From positions 336,237 to 369,898 of the forward strand of contig CABFPE010000626.1 of assembly GCA_900660155.1 (NCBI GenBank): a DNA stretch of 33,662 bases. The letters are read 5' to 3'. A program made the position numbers and the translations under genes. Source of the DNA: Hofstenia miamia (lineage: Eukaryota > Xenacoelomorpha > Acoela > Hofsteniidae). The notes under the pieces are model-generated. The model saw only the letters and a program-made list of their open reading frames with translations, had not been told where the DNA came from and searched no databases. Below are positions 21,401 through 30,706 of the stretch, piece after piece. Position 1 is the first letter of the stretch. Each line of letters starts with the position of its first letter.

Positions 21401-24400
21401 ATTAACACTATTTTACATAGGGGAGGGGGGGCAATTTTACAACTCCATATTTTTAGATATAAATCAGGGACGGTTTTTTTAAATAAACTATCCTTCTATG
21501 AAAAAAAAAGTCCATGAAAAATTGACATTTTGAAGACATTCGAAAATAACGATATTGTATGTAAAGACTATAAATTGAAATCAATGCATAATTTTTAATG
21601 CAAAATTATAATTAAATGTTTTCTACGTTTTATTTGCATTATAGGCCTTTCTCTTGATTCTTTTTTAGCAATATTCCTATCATTTTGAGTCAATAATGAG
21701 AAATTAAGAAAATTTGATACATAACCTAATTAAAATGCGCCTAATTTGCATATTAATTATCATATCTCAAAATGGCAATGCCAATATATTGCTGACATGT
21801 TAAAATATCTCCACATTAAATTTAGTGTTTATGATCGGAAGTACCCGTCGCCTCAGGGATAACTGCTATGAAAAACCCAGGTAAAATAGGGTTAACGAAT
21901 TTGTAGGTCTAAGGGAATAAAATAATCACTACTTTTTACAGAACAATTTCTTATTACTTCAAGAAGGAAAATGAATTCTGAAGTAATTTGATTACAAGCA
22001 ACTATACATACCTAGTAATTACTTTATCAATTGGTATTTCGTTTGAATTTTCTATTCATAGTTTGACAATTAACAAATAACACATAAACTGGTGAAAATT
22101 ATTTAAACCGCATTCGCTCAATTTAAACCAACTTTGAGCAAATTTGTTTCTGGTTCCATGTAAAGAGTGTTAACCTTAAGTTGCCTGATTATTTCTTAAA
22201 ACTTTTCATGATTTCATAAAGATTTTCTTCTTCTTTCTTTTTCACTCTTAATCCGCAAATCGGGTCTGTTCATTGAGGCGTGCTGCTACCCCTGATTTTG
22301 CGCACGACACAACTCAATGGGCATGGAATGAGATATTTTCCATGGACTTAAAACCTTATNATATAAATCAGGGACGGTTTTTTTAAATAAACTATCCTTC
22401 TATGAAAAAAAAAGTCCATGAAAAATTGACATTTTGAAGACATTCGAAAATAACGATATTGTATGTAAAGACTATAAATTGAAATCAATGCATAATTTTT
22501 AATGCAAAATTATAATTAAATGTTTTCTACGTTTTATTTGCATTATAGGCCTTTCTCTTGATTCTTTTTTAGCAATATTCCTATCATTTTGAGTCAATAA
22601 TGAGAAATTAAGAAAATTTGATACATAACCTAATTAAAATGCGCCTAATTTGCATATTAATTATCATATCTCAAAATGGCAATGCCAATATATTGCTGAC
22701 ATGTTAAAATATCTCCACATTAAATTTAGTGTTTATGATCGGAAGTACCCGTCGCCTCAGGGATAACTGCTATGAAAAACCCAGGTAAAATAGGGTTAAC
22801 GAATTTGTAGGTCTAAGGGAATAAAATAATCACTACTTTTTACAGAACAATTTCTTATTACTTCAAGAAGGAAAATGAATTCTGAAGTAATTTGATTACA
22901 AGCAACTATACATACCTAGTAATTACTTTATCAATTGGTATTTCGTTTGAATTTTCTATTCATAGTTTGACAATTAACAAATAACACATAAACTGGTGAA
23001 AATTATTTAAACCGCATTCGCTCAATTTAAACCAACTTTGAGCAAATTTGTTTCTGGTTCCATGTAAAGAGTGTTAACCTTAAGTTGCCTGATTATTTCT
23101 TAAAACTTTTCATGATTTCATAAAGATTTTCTTCTTCTTTCTTTTTCACTCTTAATCCGCAAATCGGGTCTGTTCATTGAGGCGTGCTGCTACCCCTGAT
23201 TTTGCGCACGACACAACTCAATGGGCATGGAATGAGATATTTTCCATGGACTTAAAACCTTATAAGCACATTAACATTAGGTATGGAAAGAATTTAAATC
23301 TTTTTAAAAATTAGAAATTTTGAAAGGAAACTTGCTTAACAACCTCAGGCACAGCAACATGATTTAACCAAAATTTTCAACATTGCATTAGAGCATTTGC
23401 CCCAACAAACTTGTCCATGCCTCACAATTTTAAATTTGCTAATAGGCTTAGAGAACATTTTTTGAAAATGTGAAAAAACGGTAAAATGAACGGTAGGCAG
23501 TTTGAATTTAAAAAAGTATTGAGTAATGCAATAAATATGACTTGATCCCAGATTATTGGTACTCTCATAGAAATAAACATTTATCATGTTTTATCTATAT
23601 GAACACACGCTATAATAAGCCTTAGAAGGCAATTTCTCTATGGAATACCAATGGCGTCTAGAGCATATTTGGACATAATTGAAAGAAAGCTAAAGTCGCT
23701 TAACCCTATTGTTGGAGAGCTTATTTGAGCCTTAATACTTTACATCCATAAGTCCACTAATTATTTTTAAGCTATTCACAATGATCTTTTTCCATTGACA
23801 AGACGAAATGATTATCCTTCGGCAATAGTTTAAAGTCACATTCATTATTCCCCTTTAACTTTAATATTAACAGACTAAACATACAACATTACAATTTGGC
23901 CGTCTACCTTATTTATACCACTTGCTTAATGCATGTTGACATCTGTGCCAATTATGCTTAAACTACGACCATTTATTCATTTATACATTTTGCATGTGAA
24001 AGTTTACTGACCTTTGCTACTGCGTGACTTTAAGAAAACATATTTAATTGAGTAATATTTTGTAATAGATTTTGTTTTTGTGACGATCACAACAAAATGA
24101 AATTGGGTGAAATTTGTTTATGCATTTATACATGTAGGCGGGATTATTTTAAGAAATGCAAAATTTATAAATTTTCTTAACCACCCTATAAAATCGAAAC
24201 TTTGCTCAAGCTTTCCTAATATCAGTACTATCAATGATCAATGGGATTCTCCAAAAATCAGATTCAGTAATCATTTTCAATGACGTCACCAAATGAAAAT
24301 TTTATTAGATTCTTTGAAATATTAAATATTTAATTAACAGCTGGAAATTATGGAATTTATTAGAATTTAGTCTTACCTTGTAAAATACAATCTTCTTGAT

Positions 24401-25008
24401 TATTTACTTAGTTTTTTCATACTAACAATAATAACACAATTTTGCAAAAAGAGAAGAATATATCCCCAGTTGAAAAAATAATGTACACAAAACGAACATA
24501 TACTTAAAAAAATTCTACTATAATCTCTAAAAAAAGTTAGGAAGGGTTCTTTGAAAATCTTTCTTTTAAACTATCGAAAGTTTAATAAGGGAAGGAAATC
24601 CTCCGCGCAGGTTGAAAAGGTAATTTAATGTATTTGATATTTCCAAAGCCAAATCTAACTCAAGTCAGACTACAAACCTTCATTTAATTAACTCTAAAAA
24701 TAGACACACTATTCTAGCAAGCTATTTCTATGAAATACGTGAGCATTGCATCAGCTTAGCAACCAGATATTTATATAAAAATGAGTTGGCTAATAATTTC
24801 ATGAGAATACTACTAGAGGAAAGTTCTTTGCGTTTAATTTTACAAATACTTTTAGAAAATTCCGTTTACTAACAATTCCACTACACAAATGTATATTAGA
24901 GAAGTTATTTCCTAAATTACTTACGTATCTCCATTACCATACACGCATAGTAAGCGTTCATCTAGAAATTTGGAAAAATTTGCATGATGGCAGCCAAATA
25001 TGACACTT
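18189..25008 (-). CDS. IkB / NF-kB p105-type ankyrin-repeat protein, 3' part of gene (six exons)
   Basis: Six exons on the minus strand join in consistent phase: 25008-24925, 21142-19019+2000 (i.e. 21142-21019), 20524-20329, 19331-19158, 18844-18753, 18440-18189. They give about 306 residues. Five ankyrin repeats are visible, starting GNGDTYLHLAL, GQAPLHLAV, GRTALHLAV, GMTALHYAV and GHSALILAI. The order NGD-x-hLHLAhh, a long first repeat, then IVNKRNDLGQAPLHLAV closely follows the pattern of IkB proteins and the ankyrin half of NF-kB p100/p105, which hold Rel dimers in the cytoplasm. After the repeats comes SNDSSDEDYVSDFSE, acidic like the IkB PEST tail. The first exon is internal (phase 2 acceptor), so the N-terminus, either a degron or a Rel domain, lies upstream and is not identified. 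The last 83 residues are unlike known tails and include a hydrophobic patch. An IkB/Cactus, Bcl-3 or p105/Relish homolog cannot be separated here. Confidence 0.8.
18753..18844 (-). CDS. ankyrin gene exon, acidic PEST-like tail
   Basis: 92 nt from TTTTTTAG|AC to ATT|GTACGT. It encodes MINLLDTYCGPTQTSNDSSD followed by EDYVSDFSEI, rich in Asp, Glu and Ser. This suits a phosphorylation-controlled stability tail as in IkB. Confidence 0.75.
19158..19331 (-). CDS. ankyrin gene exon, repeats 4 and 5
   Basis: 174 nt from CTGTTTTAG|GTATG to GTTG|GTAAAT, phase 1 to phase 1. It encodes MTALHYAVKLDELRICEMLL and HSALILAIKYDRLEIARLLL with their turns. Confidence 0.9.
19736..19877 (+). other. Lys/Glu-rich coding-like segment inside an intron, opposite strand
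   Basis: A TTTGCTTTTAG acceptor-like site precedes a 46-codon frame containing KIEEATKKLLKNHKRCENEA and ending at a TGA. Helical coiled-coil composition. A further open piece, DFIQRSWQLLERNYKEFFCK, follows in another frame near 19917-20010. It may be a decayed copy of a coiled-coil gene lying antisense in the ankyrin gene's intron. No family is recognised and chance cannot be excluded. Confidence 0.22.
20329..20524 (-). CDS. ankyrin gene exon, repeats 2 and 3
   Basis: 196 nt from AGTTTTAG|GCT to GAAG|GTTTGA. It encodes two repeats (APLHLAVMKG..., GRTALHLAVMER...) ending INEVDYEG. Exit phase is 1. Confidence 0.9.
21019..21142 (-). CDS. ankyrin gene exon, repeat 1
   Basis: 124 nt between ACATTTTAG and CAG|GTATTA. 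It encodes YLHLALNASNVSIVRHILKV and the linker ending NKRNDLGQ, which leads into the next repeat. It joins the flanking exons without frame loss. Confidence 0.85.
21457..22359. repeat. perfect 903-bp duplication, copy 1
   Basis: Identical by eye to 22361-23263, separated only by a single N at 22360. Lies in the large intron of the ankyrin gene. The pattern, contig end, N, then the same sequence again, is that of an overlap not merged by the scaffolder. Confidence 0.95.
22361..23263. repeat. perfect 903-bp duplication, copy 2
   Basis: Starts at the first base after the N and continues into unique sequence at 23264. True intron length is probably about 0.9 kb shorter than it appears. Confidence 0.95.
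23270..24920. other. intron sequence of the ankyrin gene, no feature seen
   Basis: AT-rich, no exon or repeat recognised between the duplication and the upstream exon. Confidence 0.5.
24925..25008 (-). CDS. ankyrin gene, first visible exon
   Basis: 84 nt between TTACTTTCCCAG and a consensus GTAAGT donor. It encodes SVIFGCHHANFSKFLDERLL and then CVYGNGD, the lead-in to ankyrin repeat 1; the split codon AC|T gives Thr of NGDT. Entry phase is 2, so at least one upstream exon exists. A closer acceptor at 24962 would shorten it to 37 nt in the same frame. Confidence 0.7.
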
Positions 25009-25300
25009 CTGGGAAAGTAAATTGGAAAAGACTTATTCATAGAAATGCTCTGAGTTGAATGTTGTAATTTAAATCGCGCAATAGTTTCGAATATTCGAAT
25101 TGTGCAAAACTAAATCAGATTTTGAATTCGCTGATTGCGCAATCAACTCAAAATAATTCCTTGGATTTACAAAACATTGTTTCAGTACGTATGGAAAATA
25201 CACCAGACTACAGACTAAAAAAGTATGAAATTCTGTCTACGAAAATAAACATCCCTATTAGATTTGAAACGCCTTTCATTAGGCGGTGGTAGATGAAATA

Positions 25301-25386
25301 CAGTGCGGGACAAATGTTTTCTTACCTCTTTAATTCATGCGAATTGGCGTTTCTAGAATAGAAATTGGACAAATGTTTTCGTACCG
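25301..25386 (+). repeat. left IR/DR pair of the Tc1-type element
   Basis: Outer repeat GGGACAAATGTTTTCTTACC at 25307-25326 and inner repeat GGACAAATGTTTTCGTACC at 25368-25386. They are presumed transposase binding sites. Confidence 0.8.
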
Positions 25387-25463
25387 ATTGTTTTTGGGCT
25401 ATTATTAAGAGCTTCATTGTAAGTTGAGTTTCAATTGCGGTGATAAATGCTGTTTACTAACAT

Positions 25464-26290
25464 ATGAAGCATGGCACCGTAGAGTACTCTACGCATGGGA
25501 CATTAATCATTATGCATTTGCAAGAAGTTGTACGCGTGATCAATATTAAATATGGTGAAGGCCTTTCTTACAAGAAAATTCATCCGAATTGAAACTTTCA
25601 AAATCAACGGTTCAATACATGATCAATAACGAGTACTGCGGACAAAAACTAAAGGGGGTCGCAAACCAAAACTATCCGGATACGAAAAATTCAAACTCAA
25701 GCGAACAATCCAGGAACTGAAAGGGAACATGAAAAAAGACAACCTCAAAAATGGTTGTTCGAGCATTGTCAAAAATGCAATATGTATGCAAAAATGACAA
25801 GTTTTCAATCGTTTTGAAAAAACAACACCGAGAAGAATTAGTGCATCTATGTACCCAGGGTTAATTTCTCAAAAAATTGGAATTGCGTAATTCAATTTAG
25901 ATGGTCCCAACTATTGGCACTCGTGGATGGAAAAAAAGTACAGAGTTTTGCTGAACAAACGGCAGTGTGGAGAAGGTTTCTATTATATGTTGTGGGGATT
26001 CATTTTATATCAGGAGAATTACTCTGTCCACATCTCTAAAAGCCACAGATTTTTTCGAAGAAGAAGTTGGAGTTGAGCTGCTTCCGCGACCCAGTCAACG
26101 CCCTGACCTAAATATTATCGAAAACGTTTGGAGTATGCTGAGTTCTAGTGTGTACGATTTCCCCAACCTGCAAATTTGAGGATTCTGGAGAATGACTTAA
26201 ACTTAAACTTCTCTGATATCTTAACAGGTTTATTTGTACTTTACATAGTCGATTTCTCTCTTGGGTTATGAATAAAAGGGGAAAAAATTT
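25464..26290 (+). pseudogene. Tc1-type DD34E transposase, broken
   Basis: Collinear fragments of a Tc1 transposase in shifting frames: a helix-turn-helix region (IKYGEGLSYKKI at about 25537); a GGRKPKLSGYEKFKLKRTIQ basic linker (about 25656); FNLDGPNYWHSWMEKK with the first catalytic Asp (about 25889); WGF; a position matching the second catalytic Asp that reads Glu (QEN, about 26009); and RPDLNIIENVW with the catalytic Glu at about 26120. Spacing from the second acidic residue to that Glu is 34, as in Tc1. Sequence between WGF and QEN, normally about 40 residues, is deleted. Frameshifts and stops make it inactive. Confidence 0.85.
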
Positions 26291-26323
26291 CCTACTGAGA
26301 CATTTTGATGAGTTTTATAAGTT

Positions 26324-26401
26324 GTACAAAAAAATTGTCCCAATTTACTTAAAGCAACGGGAATTGTATAAAAGTGGCACGAAAAAAATTGTCCCGCAGC
26401 T
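26324..26401 (-). repeat. right IR/DR pair of the Tc1-type element
   Basis: Inner TACAAAAAAATTGTCCC and outer GCACGAAAAAAATTGTCCCG, both inverted relative to the left end motifs. Confidence 0.8.
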
Positions 26402-26727
26402 TATATATTTTCACAACATGAACTGCCCAATATTAATGAATATTGCAACACATGCATTGATTTTATTTACGTCCTGATTCTTTAAATTTAAGAAAATTCT
26501 CAAAAATAGGTCCATTTCAAAAACAACGTCTTAAAAAACAAAATAAAGCTTAACTACAATAAAAATACTTTTCGTTAGTGAGTGTGAATATTGAAGGAGT
26601 TTATGCCAATAGGGAATAACATCGACCAGTCGTCAAGAAATTTAACGGTATGAAAAATGATGGTTTTGATGGCATTGTGCATTAATTTCGAACTTTTGTA
26701 ATTTAACAATAATGAACTCCTACTCAC

Positions 26728-26784
26728 AATGTCTAATTCGGAACTCAAATATGAAGTAGGTAGATCTAGTTTTTGTAATTGCAT
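26728..26784 (-). CDS. possible small exon ending at a strong donor
   Basis: Minus-strand frame from an ATG at 26784, MQLQKLDLPTSYLSSELDI, ends at ATT|GTGAGTAGG, a good 5' splice site. It lies upstream of the ankyrin gene's first visible exon on the same strand, but its exit phase (0) does not fit that exon (phase 2), so an intermediate exon would be required. Weak candidate. Confidence 0.2.
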
Positions 26785-27118
26785 TTCCGTGTTTAAAATA
26801 AATATTCAGAATTTACAGCAACAAGATTATATTTTGGCCGGTCGTACCGTAGTAGGATATGTAGGACATTTGGAAATGGTTTCAAACTGCTCTTCAAAAT
26901 TGCAACCCTTCCCCAAATCAGTGTGAATAATTTGTTGGTCTTCAAATACTACAATGAGATATATGGTCTAAGCTAAACTAATAGTATATATATATTTTTT
27001 TATGAAAAAAACAACGAAAATTTAATAGAGAGTACTTTCTGTACTCACTGTACCATCGTCAGTCAAAAACAAAAATTATTTGGTGGAAAAATTATAAATT
27101 TACAAATCATTAATTAAA

Positions 27119-27370
27119 CTAAAATAAGTGAAGAGTTTGATGACATTTAGTATTTAAATTTGGTTTCTCTTCCTTAATATAAATTGATTTTGCGATCTTG
27201 GTGCATTTGTGTTTCATTAAAATATTAAAGTCAGATGTTGATGCTTTATGTATTTTTCAGTGCATATAAATTTCGAATTGTAAGTGTCCATAGAGATGTT
27301 CTTGAATTCGTGTCTTCAAGTGCCTTTTGGTTTTGCCATAAACATGCATAGCTTGCTGCAAATAACTGAG
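27119..27370 (-). mobile_element. Penelope-like element C-terminal GIY-YIG fragment
   Basis: On the minus strand, VYGKTKRHLKTRIQEHLYG (about 27328-27272) matches the core of the GIY-YIG nuclease found at the C-terminus of Penelope-like retroelements, where the pattern is YxGkTkRhLxxRixEH. After a frameshift, DFNILMKHKC...IYIKEEKPNLNTK...LHLF matches the family end (df-IL...iKE...KPxLN...L-LF). A TGA and a frame change separate the pieces and the reverse transcriptase part is absent. 5'-truncated, dead. Confidence 0.7.
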
Positions 27371-27429
27371 GCGCAGGTGAAAATCATGCACCAGATTATT
27401 TTTCAATAATTAATAATAGTTCAACACTT

Positions 27430-27712
27430 TTTGAATTTTGTGGTAATAGCCGCGAACTTAAATCTAGTGATCAATTTAGGTTAACTCTTCCACTCTTAGT
27501 TCGTCCAACTCTTCATGTGCGTTATCAATTGCTGGTTCTAAGGTATGGAATGATCTACCTATGAATATTAAGGTGTCTCCTACCAAAAGTATATTCAAAG
27601 CTCGGTTAAAGTCTCACTTTTTCTGCTGGCTTTATCCTAATTGTTTTATTGTTGTTACCGCCATGAAGCAATATTGCATACGGAGATTTATAAATAAAGA
27701 TTATTATTATTA
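27430..27712 (+). mobile_element. 3' end of a CR1/L2-like LINE
   Basis: Translated pieces NSRELKSSDQFRLTLPLLVR, then SIAGSKVWNDLPMNIKVSPT, then SIFKARLKSHFF are the typical last segment of CR1/L2/Jockey-type reverse transcriptase ORFs (GSKxWNsLPxxI...sFKxxLKxhl). About 75 nt after the coding end a TAAATAAAGATTATTATTAT tail marks the LINE 3' terminus. The copy is severely 5'-truncated and carries frameshifts, as expected from aborted target-primed reverse transcription. Confidence 0.8.
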
Positions 27713-27719
27713 TACAAAT

Positions 27720-29650
27720 TCTCAAAAATTGTGAAGAAAGATTTAATGCTGCATTCCTCCCATTCATTGTCAACTTATGAAATACAAATTCAGCGTGTTG
27801 CTTCTTGGCTGTAAAGCGATCTAGCACAGCATTAACGTTTATTAAAAAGAATCTATGCATATATTTTAGTCACTCAGTTCAAAATTTTATTTATTTCTAT
27901 TAATCTCAAATGCGCTAAGATGCCTCACAATTAAGAAAGTTTACTCAGAAGTTCTGTAGCTGCCAGTATGTAGAAGAGTTTTGATCCCAGTCAAACTTGA
28001 TTGAAATTATGCAAAGTATTCTCTATTTATTTAGTGAAATAAATTTTATAATTGATGTATTGCCTAGCATCTATGGAAACCAAATATGTGTCGAAGATAA
28101 GGCTTATAACATTTATAAACATAATAAAGTAGCTCCTTTACCCATGGGGTCCGGATACGATTTGATCTTGTGACCTGGCGAGACCCTGTTAAATTACAAA
28201 ATATATGACCCCACAACCCGAATGACCTGTTTTTAGAAAATAAAATATCAGACTTTGAGAAATTCTTCTATTTTCAATATTCATTATATTTAATGATTTA
28301 ACTCAATTAAATGGAAAAACTATTATTAGTTTAGTATTAATCAATTACAAAATAGACCCTTGTGAACATTCTAAATGGAATTCAAATCATTGTACAGTAC
28401 AGTTGTGGATATAGGAATCACCTTTCTCTGTTGAATTCCTAGATTTCTGAATAAACTGTAACTATTTCCAACAGATGTTTTGGCTATGGAATATATCACA
28501 TAAAGCGATTTATATTTTGGTTTCGAATTCGGAATCAGATTTGAAAGTAAATTGTCTCAATATTTAAGTTTGAATTCAAACTCAGACAAAGTGAATTCGC
28601 AGGGCCCTATTACAGAAACAAAAGAAAATCACCATAAACCAAACTTCTGAAACCACTAAAACTATTTAAAGCACACATGAAATTTCTGTATTCAATTATT
28701 ACGAAATAGTAAGTCTGACATTATTGAGAAAAGCCCCGTTCGTGTAAATTATTTCATTTATTTGAAGCTTTAATGATGAAATTGAAATGATTACCCGGTT
28801 GACCTGTTAAAAATCCCTGGCCCGGCAATCCGCAGACCGATTGCAACTCTGATTTTGACATTGATAGTAGTAAAGGTTTTCCCATTTAATGAAATAAGAA
28901 GTATTATTGAATGCAAATTGTTTTTCTCTTAATGGCCCTCTTGAGCTCTATTGAGGCAACCAAACGCAAAGTTAGAATGTTCTTGGCACCACAGATTTGA
29001 AATATCTTTATGATGTCATGAGTTTTTAAAGATGTTATCACCAAATTAAAAAATTCGAATGAATTGTATCGTGTAAAAACATAACCCTCTCTAAATTAAT
29101 ATAATTGTAACCCCCAAATTTCCACAATGAATTTCCCTTGATAAAAAGCCATATTCTCACTTTTCGCAACAATATACTTGTGAAAGGGCTGTTTCTTTAA
29201 TATATTAACGGAAATAGATAAAAAATGATCTATCCAAGTTTAATAATATAAACTATTAATAAATGTTTACTAAATATGTTTCAAATATTATGTCTATTTA
29301 ATGTTTACTTGATCTTTGATTACTTCATATTTAAAGAGTACTGTATGAAATTGTTTAGCAACATAACACATATAAAAAATTATCTTGAACGCATAGAAAT
29401 CCCCTTTTTGTAATTAATTACCTTTGTCCACTTAGATTTGTATATCAACACAATATTTTAATGCAATACTTGGAGTAACTAAGCGCATAAATTGACCTAG
29501 TAGATCTTCAGTATTACAAGCAATTGATTTTCTATTTGATATCAATGAAGGATAACTTGATGGTGAGTATCAAATTTAATTCCATATATATCTAGCCATA
29601 TTTTTCAAAACAAATTCATTTGTATTTTACGATTGAATTTCAGCATTTCA
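27720..29650. other. AT-rich interval, no gene seen
   Basis: No supportable exon. Short GC-richer patches near 28140-28220 and 28790-28850 (both contain GACCTGTT) and a palindrome-rich patch near 28530-28610 may be worn transposon pieces. Confidence 0.45.
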
Positions 29651-29655
29651 TGTGA

Positions 29656-29677
29656 CTATATATATATATATATATAA
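29656..29677. repeat. (TA)n tract ending in a TATAAAAG motif
   Basis: Simple repeat that grades into TATATAAAAG, a good TATA-box match, followed about 30 nt later by a GC-rich patch. No gene start could be demonstrated. Confidence 0.6.
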
Positions 29678-29879
29678 AAGTCAACCTAGCTACATTCAGC
29701 CACAGGCGGTTAAGGAGGACGAACCCCTGGATGGTCATTCAACCCATCCTGGACAATAAAGCTACAATGAAAATCAGTATGCAAAAAACTTTCTTAATAT
29801 AGTTATTGTATCTTTACTCTCAACAATGTAGTGAACTGCATTTCTAATGTTTATTTTGTCTATGTTCAAATGAGCACAA

Positions 29880-30062
29880 CTAAGACGACCTCCCCCTTAA
29901 GGAAATTCAGCGTACGCTTATGCATATAACATAAAGTTGAAGCTTTGTACATTCCTACTAAAATTTTATTTTAAATTTTAAGGAAAGTCGAAAGTCCCAT
30001 CAGACCCTCCTGAATGTATGTCGACCCCCTCTTAGGTGATGATGTTAGCTACGGGCCTGTAA
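29880..30062 (-). mobile_element. possible truncated MITE-like repeat
   Basis: On the minus strand the right edge reads ACAGGCCCGTAGCTAACATC, then GAGGGGGTCGACATAC and GGAGGGTCTGATGGG; the other side has AAGGGGGAGGTCGTC. Such GGCCCGTAGC starts with G-rich arms are typical of non-autonomous DNA elements in marine invertebrates. The matching inverted end is not seen. Confidence 0.3.
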
Positions 30063-30267
30063 TAGAAGAACCACTTGGAATTTTAATGAATAAATGACGT
30101 TTGGAAAGAATCTCGAAAGATCAAAGTTTCTTCAACACCTGGGGATTTGCAAGTTCCAAATTGGATGCTTAAAGCATCTAGTAAAGAATTTTCAACACCT
30201 TATTCATTAAAATATAATCATTCATTTGAATGTTATGGCTATGGGGAGGCAAAATTTACATATTAAG

Positions 30268-30688
30268 TTAGCATTGAGATGCATTCACATACAAAATTAC
30301 ATAGTGTTTCAAGCTGATGTTGGCAAAGTCTCTATCTTTTGATAGTAGTTTATGAAGCTTTGAGAATGACCCTTCAACAATGTTGTCAGATGAAGGACAT
30401 TGTTGCAACTCGAAGAAATCACTTAGGGACAGATCTCCAGAGTAGTTGAAAACTTCTTGAAAATCTCTCGTTCTATTGAACCTTGATTTAATATACGTGG
30501 TGATTCCATACTTGAGAATTTTTGTAATTCCTCAATCCAGCCTGACAGTTTGCCATATCCTTCCACAATGCTACAGTCTGTTCTAAGTCTTTGATTAAAT
30601 TAAAACGCTTCCACGAAACTCTAGATAGAGCGGGAAGTTTCAGTTTAAGCATAGGCGCAGATGCAGGACTTATGGCTTTTGTCAGCAA
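30268..30688 (-). pseudogene. frameshifted coding-like stretch, unrecognised
   Basis: Three consecutive overlapping frames on the minus strand look protein-coding and pass the reading from one to the next: first LKLKLPALSRVSWKRFNLIK (to about 30555), then VEGYGKLSGWIEELQKFSSM and RILNQGSIEREIFKKF (about 30565-30430), then YSGDLSLSDFFELQQCPSSD and LLSKDRDFANIS to a TAA at 30268. Two frameshifts would connect them. GC is higher than the flanks. It stops where a LINE fragment begins on the other strand. I do not recognise the family. Confidence 0.4.
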
Positions 30689-30706
30689 TAGCCCACCACC
30701 TTGAAA

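Larger units (their letters stand above)
25301..26401 (+). mobile_element. Tc1-type DNA transposon remnant with IR/DR ends
   Basis: The left end starts CAGTGCGGGACAAATGTTTT after a TA (25299-25300). The right end finishes AAAAAAATTGTCCCGCAG with a TA near 26402. Each end has two related copies of the terminal motif about 50-65 bp apart (left at 25301 and 25367, right at about 26324 and 26377), the IR/DR plan of Tc1 elements such as Sleeping Beauty-like families. Total length is about 1.1 kb, shorter than the usual 1.3-1.7 kb because of internal deletion. Encodes a broken transposase. Confidence 0.88.

Noticed and set aside
23345..23587. Minus-strand 80-codon frame in the large intron
   Set aside because: No domain, no fitting splice sites, typical chance frame in AT-rich DNA.
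26830..26926. Rel homology domain exon on the minus strand
   Set aside because: YPTTVRPAKI only loosely resembles the end of a Rel domain; no other Rel block was found nearby.
29690..29760. tRNA-derived SINE or Pol II gene start after TATATAAAAG
   Set aside because: No A/B box and no extended reading frame; only the TATA-like motif is present.
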